Notes under the pieces: generated by a model
Told to the model about the DNA's origin: nothing
What the model saw: the letters and a program-made list of their open reading frames with translations, nothing else
Databases searched by the model: none
Shown: positions 50,960 to 63,910 of the stretch, one piece after another
How positions within the stretch are numbered: the first letter of the stretch is position 1
Layout: each line of letters starts with the position of its first letter
Assembly (NCBI RefSeq): GCF_964340395.1
Contig: NC_135553.1
Span: 22,477,949-22,541,948 of the forward strand
Source: Glandiceps talaboti
Lineage: Eukaryota; Hemichordata; Enteropneusta; Spengelidae
DNA: 64,000 nt
Direction: 5' to 3'
Made by a program: the position numbers and the translations under genes

Positions 50960-51785
50960 TATGTTTTATAAATCAGTATTTTGTCCGCACCTTGGTTATC
51001 GTTCTCCAGTGTGGACCACATACGAGTAGCGATATTGTATCATTGGGGAAAAAGAGCAGCGTCGGTTCACCAGCTCAGGGTGATTCCGCAGCTTGAAGCC
51101 TTGAATTATGATGATAGGCTACGCATATTGAAATTGACAACTTTAGAAACCAGACGGATTAGAGCTGATCTGCTGGAAGTTTATAAACCTTTCCATGGAC
51201 ATATTTTCGTTGATCCAGTTGTATTTTTCGAAGTATCTACTTCGACAACAACAGGATACATATTGACAGATCCAGATTGGATATACATAAATATTTTTTT
51301 CAGTAAACGTGTCGTAGACATTTGGAACAGTTTACCAGAAAGGGTTATTGCGACTGCAACAAGTAATCATTTTAAGGCATGTATTGATAACCACCTCAGA
51401 ACAGTAAGGGGCCTTTAAAAGCCTCAATGGCTTCCTACCCCATGTAAATCCATGGTAAATTCACGGTAAAAAATAAAGGCATTCATTTATTGCAAAGAAC
51501 TACCCTTGCCAAATGCTATGTCCTCCTTTTGACCAATTTAAGCTTATTATAGTGGCTTGTTATCAAGACAGATATTATATATTATATATAACAACATTTT
51601 TGTCATCACAATAGCAATGATGACGTCATTATTTAAAAAAAACATCATTATAGACACACCATTATTACCTATTTGTATCATATGTGTCTTTGAAAGTGTA
51701 ACTTATTTTTGTTATCTGGTGAAATAAATTGCATTCATTCATCCATTCATTCATTCATTCACTCTCATTCATTCATTCATTCATT
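50960..51785 (+). mobile_element. 5'-truncated CR1-like LINE, 3' end
   Basis: SVFCPHLGYRSPVWTTYE is followed, after a frame change, by RLRILKLTTLETRRIRADLL, EVYKPFHGH and later FFSKRVVDIWNSLPERV, the typical C-terminal end of CR1/Jockey-group reverse transcriptases. The ORF ends at 51418. The element ends in an (ATTC)n tail at 51735-51785, typical of CR1/L2-type 3' ends. Confidence 0.82.
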
Positions 51786-53332
51786 AGCTAGAAGGTAATT
51801 TGCACTTCTCGTCACAGGCTTATTCATTACTTTTACACAATTTCTTAATTAAATTGCAATATCACAAATAAAGCGGATGACGTGTTACTAGTACTGTTTG
51901 TCAGTGAGGAGAGCGCTACTGACCCATCAACGATGGAACTGATAACTTCGAAGTTTCATACATGTGTTGGTTTAACTCTTGCCATTTTCTTTGGTGTATT
52001 CGTTGTTAGATGTATCTCAACTACAACCCCTGATACGGGTAAGTTCATTTCATTAAACAATATATACCTTAAGGGATGTAGTGATCAGCTGTTTGAAAAT
52101 GTTCCAGTTTCGTTTATGCAAATAGTTAATGAGTACAAAAACGGCATTACATGTTCATCTCATAAGATAATACCATGGGACTGAACGGTCAAAAAATGAA
52201 CAATCTAGTAGCTTTCTTTGTTGCTCGTTCATGATCTTTATAAATAATGGGTAAGGCATAATTGTCAATCAACTCCATATCTTCTATGTTAATATATTCT
52301 ATGCCATGCTGTGTTATGCCATGATGTGCTATTCTGTACTACACTGTGCTCCAGTATGCTGTGCTAATAGTAGCATAGCCTATGCTACTCTACAATACAC
52401 TAAACTACACTACAATATGTGAGACTTAATACAATTAATTGGTGAACTAGCTATGGTACACTTTGCAACATATCCCCCATACTGATCCTGTAAGTAATGG
52501 TTAAGAGAAAGGCTCAGTGAGGGTATTGCACCAACCAAATGCATAGCACCGAGGACGAGAAAGCACTGCAAGGCGAGTGCAAATTCCCGTCACTACCATC
52601 TTTGGCATGGCACTCACGCAGCATGGGGTTCGTGTTACTATTACATATTCGGATACACAACAAATGTCCAGACATTGTGAGAGTACACATTTATATGTAA
52701 TACCATACTGTATACCATACCAGAGTAAACTGAACCTAACCAAACTTGACCACACCACTGCACTACCTGACCAAACCAGACTAGACTAGACCACTACCTG
52801 ATCACCAGACCAAACAAGACATGACCAGACCAGATTAAACCGAGTATGGTGTGATTCTCGATACCAGGCTTGGCTCTTCCACTATCGAATTAAACCTTTG
52901 TAACCTTTCAATCTTGTTCCTATTTCTTGGCTCGTCTGTTCAACATATTTCATTTCGCATCTCTTACGTTTGCTGATATAATATAGATGGAACATGTCGA
53001 ACGGTTCATTGATAATCTGATAGAAAACTATTGATTAGTTGCGTTACTAAGCGATAGCATTTAGAACAAACTTACAAGTCCTAAAACATGCAATAGTACA
53101 AGGCTTACATCCTTCGTCGTTGCCAGTTGACATCTGGTTGCTATACTTTGAGCTTTACGCAAACAACTATTTAATTCTAGTTACGCTGCGCTTTCAATCC
53201 CCATTGCGAAAATATCATAAAGGAATCCCTTCCATGATGGATTTAAATGGTATTCTATTCAAAAATCATATATTAAATTTTCTGATGAAAATATCTGCAT
53301 ATCTAGACTGCGATCCTGGTATCCATAGGTGT
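51785..53332 (+). repeat. Tandem duplication, copy B
   Basis: Second copy of 48955-50485, starting exactly where the LINE tail ends. The start exon is intact here. The CCAGA tract (52720-52840) is more degraded than in copy A. Confidence 0.85.
51933..52038 (+). CDS. Candidate first exon of a type II membrane protein
   Basis: ATG 51933 starts MELITSKFHTCVGLTLAIFF and goes on GVFVVRCISTTTPDT to a good donor, GTAAGT, at 52039 (phase 1). The short N-terminus plus one hydrophobic segment and a basic flank is what Golgi glycosyl- or sulfotransferases have. No second exon could be joined with confidence; the open stretch at 53560-53760 (FVLYDNHDGSRLAFLVVF) is a possible relative. Confidence 0.4.
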
Positions 53333-55159
53333 CCAAATAGTGATAAACTTTAATAACTATAATGTTTAGGACAAATTCTAGCGATTGGACCCGCTCGTCT
53401 GTCGAAGGGGTCTTCAACTCTCTGGAGTCTTTACAGGTATTGTCGCATCGTAAATGACTTGGAGGAAGCTTATCTTTGCACTTTATTTGGCTGATAAAAT
53501 CTCTTTATTGTCTTTGATATGTAAATTAATGGTAATTTCTCTTGAAATGGGACTAAACATTGGTCTACAAATTCAAAACGATTTTGTTCTGTACGACAAC
53601 CACGATGGGTCTCGCCTTGCCTTCCTAGTGGTTTTCAGGAAGCAAGTAGATATGGACGATTTGTTTACATGTGTTCTTTGGGAAATAAAGTCCGTGATAG
53701 TTCATGGTTTTTGCAGTATGTCCCCTTGCATAAATATGAATGGTACGAATTTATTACCGTTAGACATCGCTCAATGGTATGTAATGTAGAGGGTTGTTCA
53801 ATTGTTGTAGCGCCTCACATGTATATATTTCTCTATTCATAACCACCACGACACCTCTTTATCTACTCGATGATAGCTATATAATTTCGAGCAATTTTTT
53901 TTGGTGAAGACCTTTCTTCAGATAGATAGATATGGTATGTTTTTAAAACATATATACTATTATTTGTATTTACTTTTATTGAAATGAACACGTTCAAACT
54001 CATAGTACGTTGTGCTTGTATCTCTGAATAGTAGCGAAGAAGCACAGAACACTGTTGTCTATTCAGTTAGGTAAATGCATGGTTTGCCATATGCACTTTT
54101 AACTTTGAGATATTAGTATCCCTCATCAAAGGTAAAAAATTGATTAAAGCTAGCTTTCAGATATCATACCTTATCTTATGTTTTCTTTCTATAGTGTCAT
54201 AGAACGATGTTACTGTGACTCCATTTACTCACTTTAGCAGTCCAACTTTTAATAATGTGTCATCTCATCATGAAAACTCATTATTTTCAAATAAATGTGG
54301 TTTCATGGTTTTCATAGTCAAATATCAACACTTGTACTAATTGCCAATAATTCCATATTGAAAGGGTTTAATGGTGCATGGAGAGTAGGAATATTAACTT
54401 TCTCTGATGAGAATATCTAAAGATAACTATGATGAGTCTGTTTTAGTTTACATTAATGTTTTCATTGCCTTGATAGTCTATTGTCAACAGGTACATACAT
54501 TTGCATCTTACTTCCTATTGTAAGGATTTATTGGTGCACGGTAATTAGGAAATTCTCTATAAACGAGCCAATGCACCTCTCAAAATGCCGTGAAACTACT
54601 CATTACTTTTCATAATATTCTAGATACAGCATGCACTCTTCTCGCGTGAAATCCGTTTGTAAGCAAATATTTTTTTTCAAATATCATCATGATATTTTTA
54701 TTTTTAAATATTATCACAAACTTTACAGTTGTGCTACAATAAAGAACGATAGCCATAGTAGTAAATAATTTATAGTACTCCTAGAATAAAGACAGTTTCT
54801 TTTGAAATTATCCGAGAATGACAATCATGGTTATTATTAATTGTAGCATAGTTGAATAGTTTGTAGAAAATGTTCAGCTAATACAACATTAGAGATACAT
54901 CTTGCCCATCTTTTGTGACAGTACCAAATATGGAACAAACATAAAACAGCAGAGGTATATATTTCGACCATTACGTCGCTTGTTAAGGAGTTGCAATGAT
55001 AATCATATAAAGAAACAATGTCAAGGCGCTCTTATGTGTTCGTAGGTGAGCCACGTCTTCGGTATGGCACCTGTAATTTTGCTTGTTTAGCCGTTCTCTG
55101 GTGGCGTTGGAAACCAGCAAATCGTCCAAAAATATGGTATAATATCAGCCTTAAGACTC
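53333..55159. other. No supported gene except a weak ORF
   Basis: An open frame at 53454-53789 includes IQNDFVLYDNHDGSRLAFLV and VDMDDLFTCVLWEIKSVIVH. It is protein-like but unrecognised. From 53800 to 55000 the sequence is AT-rich without features. Confidence 0.35.
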
Positions 55160-55171
55160 TGTTGTATTAGA

Positions 55172-55963
55172 ATGCCGATTCAAGGAAACAGAGGAAGACG
55201 AAAATCCTCAAAATCTCTGGGCAGTGCCAGTGGGAGTGATAGGACACCAAAACGCTCAAGGATGGCGGCAACAGAAAGTGGTGAAACAATAATGGAACTC
55301 GTTTGTCCAGTGGCCGGTGGTAACAGTAGTGATGGTGAAATTCTGGAGAGCTTACCTGACCAAGCTATGAGTAAACGGGAACCGAATCTTACCCTAGAGA
55401 TGGTGTTCACCAAATCTCAGACCACTACTACGTTAGTGGTCTGAGACCAAATTAATGAGTAAGCTAGACTCAATATCTGCTGAATTGAGAACAGAATTTC
55501 GGTGCATGCAACAGAGCTTGACACACCTGGATGATACCGTCACATATATATAGGTCATGATACGAGGATTTTGAAGTAGAAAACTATATAGGATCCCTGG
55601 GAAAAGAGGTAGAGGAAACGAGATAGGCAGAATACTACTGAACAATATCATCGAAGATATTTATTGGTAATACATGGACTTCACACAGAAAACGGAACTT
55701 TTGATGCAATTGCTACAGCAGTATGTAAAATAGCACAGTCTATAGGCGTTGTAATGTCGATCCATGATATTGACAACTGCCACCCACTACCACGTTCTAG
55801 TCAAGGCTTAACCGTCCATGTGGTGAAGTACAAATCAAGTTACCTAGCCAATACCTTCTACGAGAACCAAACTACGTCACGTTCAAAACAAAGATATGGG
55901 AATCTCTTTACTGTCGAAGCAAATTTTGACAAAGGAAAACGCGGGAATTTTGAAGAGAGCTAG
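55172..55963 (+). pseudogene. LINE ORF1 (broken)
   Basis: Begins MPIQGNRGRRKSSKSLGSAS. The frame breaks around 55440-55660 and resumes with VIHGLHTENG and an RRM-like fold signature, ending at 55963. It is presumed to be an RNA-binding chaperone of the LINE particle. Confidence 0.65.
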
Positions 55964-56509
55964 AAAAAATGTGTAAAGAGGGAAAATGATACAGTGTATG
56001 GACCAAGTGCGGTGTAACCTTTGTAAAAACTGTGAATTACTAAGTCACTAACGTTTATTGAACTAAGCGTAGAGTCTATTGAGATAAGCATTTTACAATT
56101 ATATTCAACTATGAAGTTTGTAGTTGGTTGTTTCGAAACTGAATTTTTCACACAGTTTCTAGTTAGGATTTCTCCTTTTTGTCGCCAGTTTGTTTTATGC
56201 GATGTTTACTTTTTTCTGGTTTTGCGCCCAAAATTTTTTTGCAGTGCTTTCTTTTTCTTGTTTTGTAGTTTTCCTTTCGTACGTTCTTTTTTCTTGTGTG
56301 TTATTTTTCTGTTCTTTCTTTGTTTTTGCCTTGTAAGTATTTAATATTTTTTTTATCACTGATCAGTTTTCAGTTTTTGTCAGTTATTGCAAAGTCAATT
56401 CTCACCATCGTCACCCAGATAAGAATGTTCATGATGGAAATGTTCTTTAGATTCAAAAGGTGTCTGATTTTTAATAGAATCATACTGTTTGAGCCACAGA
56501 TATAATCAA

Positions 56510-59500
56510 AGAGAACTTTAGGATTAATGCTCTCAATGTGAGAAGTTTGCAAGTTTCCAAAAGGAAAGATTTTATGAATTGGTTATGTAAGAAAGAAAGC
56601 ATCAATTTATTAATTATTTACAAGAGACTCATTGTACTGTAGACGATTTCACTGGGTGGAGAATGGATTGGGGAGCACCTATTTTCTTTAGCGCCGGTGA
56701 AACTAATAGTAGAGGGGTTATGATTTTATTCAAAAACAACTTTGAGTATAAATTATGTGCAGAGCAAGTTGACACTAAAGGTCGCTACATTCTTCTAGAT
56801 CTCACGATTGAACAAATTCGGTTCACATTAGTCTGCCTGTATGGTTCAAACGAGAATACTTCCGAATTTTTCGCTGAGTTAAAGGAGAAAATTTAAGTAG
56901 TTATGGCAACGATTGTGTTATAATGGTAGGTGACTGGAATGTCGTTCGAAACTTTGATGCCTACACTGATGGCCGTACACAGAATGCATATATGACCGCG
57001 AGACAAGAAAAAGGTAGCATTAGCGACGACTATATATAATTTAATTGACATCTGGCGCATGACCAATGAAAACTCTCGTCAGTGCACGTGGCGTCGACAC
57101 TATCCAACCATTATCCAGAGTAGGCTAGATTATTTTCTTGTTACTCCAGATTTTGTGTCTATCACTAATACGGCTGACATTAGAGCTGGTTATCGTAGTG
57201 ACCATTCAACAATTTCTCTATCCCTCCGTTTTAGCGACAGTAAACGTGGTAAAGGCTTTTGGAAATTGAACACATCATTGCTTCGAGATGACGCCAAGAC
57301 GTCAATGAGTATAAGGTTGAGGAAAGTCTGGAAGCTGTCACTAAATTCAGTATGTCTGATATTCTCTTTTCGATACTCTACAGATAAAAATAAGGGAGGT
57401 TACGATCCCCTTTTTTGCCAGGAAAAAGGCAGAATGTATCAAGGCTGAGAAAGCCACGCAATTAGAGGTTTAACGGCTTGAAGAAAGGATAAATTCGTCT
57501 CCGTCTAATGTAGTATGCGAAAAATTACTTTTGAAACTCAGAAACAAGAGCAGTTCGTTGAACTACGTCGTAGGAAAGTTGAAGTCAGTCGAGTGCGGTC
57601 ACTGGCCAGGTGGTCGGTAGAAGGTGAAAAGCCGACGAGGTACTTTAACTCCTTAGAAAAACGTACTTTTATCAATAAGGCGATTGGTAGGCTACATATC
57701 AGTGATGGCACACAAACTACCGACGATAAAGCTTAAAGCCATTTTGAAAGCACAAGCGGAATTTTACACGAATCTATATGCAATTCCCGAAAGCTTGGAT
57801 TCTAGCATCAATACTCTTCCTAATCTCAGCGAAAATAAAAAGAAGAATTCTTGGAGGGGGATTTAACTCTACAAGAGTGTAAGCAGGCCCTTGCCACGAT
57901 TGCGAATAATAAATCTCCTGGAACCGATGGTTACAAATTCTTTTGGCCGGATACTGGTTGTTATGTTTTTCGTGCCCTTAATAGTGGTTATCGCTCAGGT
58001 CAGATGTCAAATTATCAAAGACGTGGAATTATCACTTGCATTCCTAAACCAGATTAAAATAGATTTTTGTTGGAGAATTGGCACCCTATCACATTGTTCA
58101 ATACTGATTATAAGATTGCCTCAGGTGTAATTGCTGGTCGTATGAAATAAGTTCTGCCAAATATTATTCATTCGGACCAGAAGGGTTTTTTGAAAGGTAG
58201 ATATATAGGAGAGAATACGAGGTTAATCTATGATGTGTTGTTGACTTCGCAGTTAGATAGTGTTGCAGGTTTGCTCGTTTTGTTAGACTTTGAAAAAGCC
58301 TTCGATACACTATCTTGAATTGGAAGTTCATTGACCATGTTCTGAACCGTTTTATTTTTGGAACTTCTTTTCGTAAATGGGTAGAAGTATTTTATGTCAA
58401 TATAACTAGCTGTGTTATCTATAATGGTAACTTTTAAATTTTCTTCTCCTTAGAACGTGGCGTTCGCCAAGGTGATCCTTTATCATCGTATTGGCTTATT
58501 ACATGTGTGGAAATTCTCGCACATGAAATTCTCGCAAATCAGAAAATTCATGGCATTAGGTTAAAAGAAAAAGAATATTTACTCGGACAATATGCGGATG
58601 ATACTTTCCTATGTTTAGATTGTTCTGAAAAATCCTTGAGGAACCTTATGAAGTTATGTCTCTTTTGGATACTTTTACACGTCTTTCTGGTCTTCGTATA
58701 AACTATATGATAAGATCAAGTTAGTTTGGTTTGGCTCCAAACGCCACTCTAAAGACGTTCTCTTACCAAATGGAAATATGGTGTGGACCGATGGGATTTT
58801 CAGTCTTCTCGGTGTAACATTTAGTGTAGCTATTGACAGTCTCGAAGAGTTAATATTTTCTAGAAAGATTGAAGAGGTGTCAACGTTGCTTGATAACAGG
58901 TCATGGCGACCTTTTACTCTTTGTGGAAAAATCACTATTGTAAAGACCCTTGCGTTATCTAAATTTATTCATATTTTATCAATTTACCTCAAATGCTACA
59001 ACAATACATACAGCCTTTAACTCGTATCTTGTATACGTTATTTGCAGTTCAAGACAAGATAAAAATAAATAGATTAAAGCTTTGCTGGGATTACAAACAG
59101 GGAGGGTTACGGATGACACATATTCCATCTTTTATTCAAGCTGTTCATGTTTCGTGGATTCATAGAATAATGCATAACCAGGAATGTCAATGGGCTCACT
59201 TATTCAAAGCCTGGGCTGGGATTAGCCCTGCCCGTTTAGTTTATTTCGCAGCTGAACAGGTTAGGGAACTTTCAAGGAAACGTTTTAGCGTCGATAAATG
59301 TTGGTATTCGGCTTTATTTAGTTGGTCTAAAACCTTAAGTAAGACAATGATAGGTGGTGTGTTGAATCAATGTGTCTAGTTTAACCCTTTTATCCTCATT
59401 GGTATCAAAATGGGGTTACTTACCTCTCCGACCTAGTGGACGATTCGGGTGCTATTTTGCAATTGACGGATTTCTGCAATAAGTATAATATTACACCAAA

Positions 59501-59638
59501 CTTTCTTGAATACTTTGGTTTGATCAGCGCCATACCAAGTTTGTGGCTGAGAGAGATTCGTCAACCTGTAGTTTTTGAGGGAAACAGTCTACCTCCAAAT
59601 ATTTTCTTTGCAAAAGGTTCTGTACTACACTTTGTGTA
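56510..59638 (+). pseudogene. LINE ORF2 (endonuclease and reverse transcriptase, broken)
   Basis: At least six frame changes or stops separate recognisable segments: endonuclease 56520-57240, reverse transcriptase 57850-58700, C-terminal region 58780-59638 (for example LCWDYKQGGLRMTHIPSFIQ). The YADD active site and the DFEKAFD motif remain, but the whole is not translatable. Confidence 0.8.
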
Positions 59639-60098
59639 TTACCTTATACACTTTACTGGGCACACATGCGTTTTTTTTACGAGCAAGACAACATTAGAAG
59701 TAATTGGATATGAGATCCTTATCAATGCTGATCAGTACACAGTCAGCTGCTAAGACATACACAGATCAACTGACGTTTTGATGAAGCCACAGAAGTTTAC
59801 TCACCATCGACATTTTAAGACCAGTGTAAAGATGAAAGAATCTACAGAAGTTAGAAACTAAAACTTTAGATTTCTGTTAGCGACTGCTATGGCTGCATTA
59901 TGTACTTCTGGCATCTGGGGCATACCATTACGGAATACAATTTTGTACACATAAATAACAACTTCATCTTATGATAATTCAAATCATATACAGCATGTTA
60001 TTTGTTGATCACTGAAATTATTATTGAAATGCTTGTATTATTGTGTCTCTTTATACATGGTGTCTATTTATACATGTACTTCCAATGATTTATTGTGT

Positions 60099-60173
60099 CA
60101 TCCAGCAGGCACACAAGTAGCACCCTTTTACAAAAATATTGTAAAAGGGTGCTACTTGTGTGCCTGCTGGATG
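60099..60173. repeat. Perfect hairpin, 35-bp arms, 5-bp loop
   Basis: 60099-60133 is the exact reverse complement of 60139-60173, with AAATA between. The arms begin CATCCAGCAGGCACACAAGT. There is no mismatch in 35 bp, in contrast to the decayed elements around it. Confidence 0.97.
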
Positions 60174-61199
60174 GGGGACACAAATAATGAAATTATCCGT
60201 CTGAAAATAGATCATGTTTATGCTCAAAAGTTGTGAGAGTTGGAACAAATTACTCGACATGGGATCTAGTTTCTAGGTTTCATCATTATTTCAAACTCAA
60301 CCAACTGCTTGTATAGCATGAATCACAGACTTTGCCCTTGGCTTTCCCATCGACTTGCAAGGGTAGACAATACCTTCTGTCTGTACCAAATCAAGTACTG
60401 TTGTCTTCACTTGGTACATGTAATTCCTACATCCTCTGATTTCCAAGACGATGACTTCAATTCTGGTGGAAACATTGTGACTGTGTGATATTTTCAGTGG
60501 ACAAAATGTACAATTGTTAGTCACAGACTTTGACCATGAGCAGGAATGATGGATAGAAGCACGTAATTGTGATAGATTGAACAATCCACAATCAATTTAC
60601 ACACCACTCGTTTTCATTTCATCAAAATTAAGATGTAGCGTTTGAAAAATTCAAAGAGCGCCCCTACTGAGAAATGGTATGTGCTATTTGGTGCTTCTTG
60701 TACAATCTTATCTTACTAAGTCATCAGCAGCTTATATCAGTAAAGGAAGTCTCTGTTGATGCTTTGAAAATGAAAGTCTATCATGTCACTGGTCATGCTT
60801 GCAGGAGGTGCACGAGTTTCGCTAGGCCTGTTTGCAGACAGAAAAGAAATTCAAGAGACGACTTATTCCGTCTGCAAGCAGGACTACCCTGTCACTAAAT
60901 TGAGTCTGTTTTAGATGAAAATGAATTCAGTGCTTCGGGAATATCACGCCGAAAAATACTCTCATAGACAAAATACAACTGAACATAACGTCATGACAAT
61001 GGTAGTGTCATAATACATTACACATTCAAGTAAATGAGTCCGCATTGTTACAGTTCTGATTACCCTAAATTATTCTGTTTTAGTCTTGCTTACATGATAA
61101 ATTGAAGTGTTTGTATAAAGTGGAGATTTTCTGCATTTACTGTATTTGTAACAATAATGCTTTTAGAATATTGTTAACATTGAATGAAGTCGGTGGCTT
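60174..61199. other. Unpaired part of the palindromic element
   Basis: No counterpart in the right half. A minus-strand frame at 60297-60584 has several Cys (HHSCSWSKSVTNNCTFCPLK, EIRGCRNYMYQVKTTVLDLV), suggesting a possible secreted-protein relic, but I recognise no family. Confidence 0.35.
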
Positions 61200-62458
61200 T
61201 AGTCCATGGACCAGAGGGGGTTACCGTGCACCCCTCCCCCCCCCCACAAACCTCCAACATAGGTATTTTTTTGTTCATTGGAGTCTACAGAATGAGAAAC
61301 AAAATGTTAACAGTGAAAATCTTGGGATGCACTACCAGTTTGGCCTCGATTTCAAATTACATGTGCGTCACAGAATGGCGTTGAAAGGTTGCGGGTAGGG
61401 GTAACACATTGTCTTCCATACGACACATGCAAGCACGGACTGTATTATTCAATATATATTTGGAAAGCTTAGAAACTTTCCTTTCTAATGATATAATGTT
61501 TGTCATATATATGCCAAGAAATAAAAATTTTGGAGGCTTTAAGTTGCCGATTTTTGAAAAATCGAAATTTGTTCCGCAAAATTACATAAAAACTTTCCAT
61601 TCTTTTTTTAAATAACATGATCTGATACCCATAAAGGGTGTTTGTTTAATTCAGTTGAATGAGCTGAACAAGAAAAAGTAGGTTAACATTGAATATTTGT
61701 GGGTTATTAATGATTTTCTCCCATTGAAACCAATATAAGCTATTATTTTGAAATACCGATGGTAGGGGGTAGGGGTAAATTATCTTCTTCTGTGCTTTTT
61801 ATTCAGCATCTTAGGAGCACACTAAGACATTTTTTTGGTTGCTAGAGCATATATCTTTACAGAAAATATACTTTCTCTTAATAAATAGCTTGTAATGTTG
61901 ATTTTCATGCTAAAAATATCAGATTTCAGGAAAATATCCAAAAATTGTAGAAAGTGAACAGGTTAGCGGTAAGTATGTGCTTAGTACACAACACCTACAT
62001 ATGTAATCAATACAGTAGTATGATTTTGCAGTTGCTATAATATGTTTAATAAAAAATTAAATGTGTTTAATTTGAATATCTAGCACATTATGCAAAAATT
62101 AATGCCAAAAATATATGGAGACTTTAAATCACCGATTTAAAAAAATCAATAATTTTTCCGCAAAATGACATATAAACTTTCCATTCTTTTTTTACATAAC
62201 ATGATCTGATACACATAAGGGGTGGGTTTTTTATTCAGTTGAATGAGCTGAATAAGAAAATGTAGGTTAATATTATATATTTTGATGGTTATTAACGATT
62301 TTCCCCCATTAAAATCAATACTATGCACTATTATTTTGAAATACCGACAGTAGGGGGTAGGGGTAAACTATCGTCTTCTGTGCTTTTTATTTAACATCTT
62401 AGGAGCATACTGATACATTTTTCTGATTGCTAGAACATATGTCTTTACAGGAAATATA
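61200..62458 (+). repeat. Palindrome, left arm
   Basis: Matches the complement of 62510-63736 along its whole length with few differences. The arm itself contains two direct copies of about 583 bp (for example ACTTTCCATTCTTTTTTTA at 61592 and 62175). Confidence 0.9.
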
Positions 62459-62509
62459 GGATATATTTGGTATGTATGTCAACATTACAAGCTACTTATT
62501 TAAAGAAAG

Positions 62510-63736
62510 TATATTTCCTGTAAAGACATATATTCTAGCAATCAGAAAAATGTATTAGTATGCTCCTAAGATGCTAAATAAAAAGCACAGAAGACGATAG
62601 TTTACCCCTACCCCCTACTGTCGGTATTTCAAAATAATAGTGTATAGTATTGGTTTTAATGGGGGAAAATCATTAATAACCATCAAAATATATAATATTA
62701 ACCTACATTTTCTTATTCAGCTCATTCAACTGAATAAAAAACCCACCCCTTATGTGTATCAGATCATGTTATGTAAAAAAAAGAATGGAAAGTTTATATG
62801 TCATTTTGCGGAAAAATTTATTTCCATATATTTTTGGCATTAATTTTTGCATAATGTGCTAGATATTCAAATTAAACACATTTAATTTTTTATTAAACAT
62901 ATTATAGCAACTGCAAAATCATACTACTGTATTGATTACATGTGTAGGTGTTGTGTACTAAGCACATACTTACCGCTAACCTGTTCACTTTCTACAATTT
63001 TTGGATATTTTCCTGAAATCTGATATTTTTAGCATGAAAATCAACATTACAAGCTATTTATTAAGAGAAAGTATATTTTCTGTAAAGATATATGCTCTAG
63101 CAACCAAAAAAATGTCTTAGTATGCTCCTAAGATGCTGAATAAAAAGCACAGAAGAAGATAATTTACCCCTACCCCCTACTGTCGGTATTTCAAAATAAT
63201 AGCTTATATTAGTTTCAATGGGAGAAAATCATTAATAACCCACAAATATTCAATGTTAACCTACTTTTTCTTGTTCAGCTCATTCAACTGAATAAACAAA
63301 CACCCTTTATGGGTATCAGATCATGTTATTTAAAAAAAGAATGGAAAGTTTTTATGTAATTTTGCGGAACAAATTTCGATTTTTCAAAAATCGGCAACTT
63401 AAAGCCTCCAAAATTTGTATTTCTTGGCATATGTATGGCAAACATTATATCATTAGAAAGGAAAGTTTCTAAGCTTTCCAAATATATATTGGATAATACA
63501 GTCCGTGCTTGCATGTGTCGTATGGAAGACAATGTGTTACCCCTACCCTCAACCTTTCGACGCCATTCTGTGACACACATGTAATTTGAAATCGAGGCCA
63601 AACAGGTAGTGCATCCCAAGATTTTCACTGTTAACATTTTGTTTGTCATTCAGTAGACTCCAATGAACAAATAAATACCTATGTTGGAGGTTTGTGGGGT
63701 GGGGGTACACGGTAACCCCCTCTGGCCCATGGACTA
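62510..63736 (-). repeat. Palindrome, right arm
   Basis: Inverted counterpart of 61200-62458 with a 51-bp centre between them. The paired ORFs of the two arms (62146-62328 and 62640-62843; 61409-61615 and 63326-63532) are nearly identical, which shows how alike the arms are. Confidence 0.9.
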
Positions 63737-63910
63737 CTTGTTTCACCAACAGCTCTGCGTATGTCTTAGTACTAGACTGTGAGTGTGATGGTGTCGCTTA
63801 GTGGGGATGACTGGTCAGCATTGATAAGGATATCGATCTCATCCAATAACTTCTAATGTTATCTTGCTCATAAAAACGTATGTGTGCCCAGTAAAGTGTA
63901 TAAGGTAATA

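Larger units (their letters stand above)
55160..59638 (+). mobile_element. Decayed L1/Tx1-like LINE
   Basis: Two ORFs with frameshifts and stops. ORF1 (55172-55963) has a Lys/Arg/Ser-rich start and an RRM-like part (VIHGLHTENGTFDAIATAVC, DIDNCHPLP). ORF2 (about 56510 onward) has an APE endonuclease (NALNVRSL, LQETHC, VGDWNVV at 56921-56941, SRLDYFLV, GYRSDHS), then reverse transcriptase (KSPGTDGY, LLDFEKAFDT at 58281-58310, RGVRQGDPLSS, GQYADDTFLCLD near 58585-58620), then a long C-terminal region. The order and motifs fit the L1/Tx1 group. The 3' end is missing or interrupted at 59638 by the next element. Confidence 0.87.
59639..63908. mobile_element. Palindromic (foldback) element with TA flanks, 4.3 kb
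   Basis: The left end TTACCTTATACACTTTACTG... and its exact complement at the right end agree for 28-29 bp, then with mismatches for about 100 bp. Both ends are flanked by TA (59637-59638, 63909-63910). Inside lie 1.2-kb inverted arms. The left half has about 1.4 kb (59765-61199) without a counterpart on the right. No transposase found. A TA duplication fits Tc1/mariner-like integration, among others. Confidence 0.68.

Noticed and set aside
56111-56505. Phe/Leu/Ser-rich membrane-like ORFs
   Set aside because: T-rich spacer between LINE ORF1 and ORF2; hydrophobicity follows base composition.
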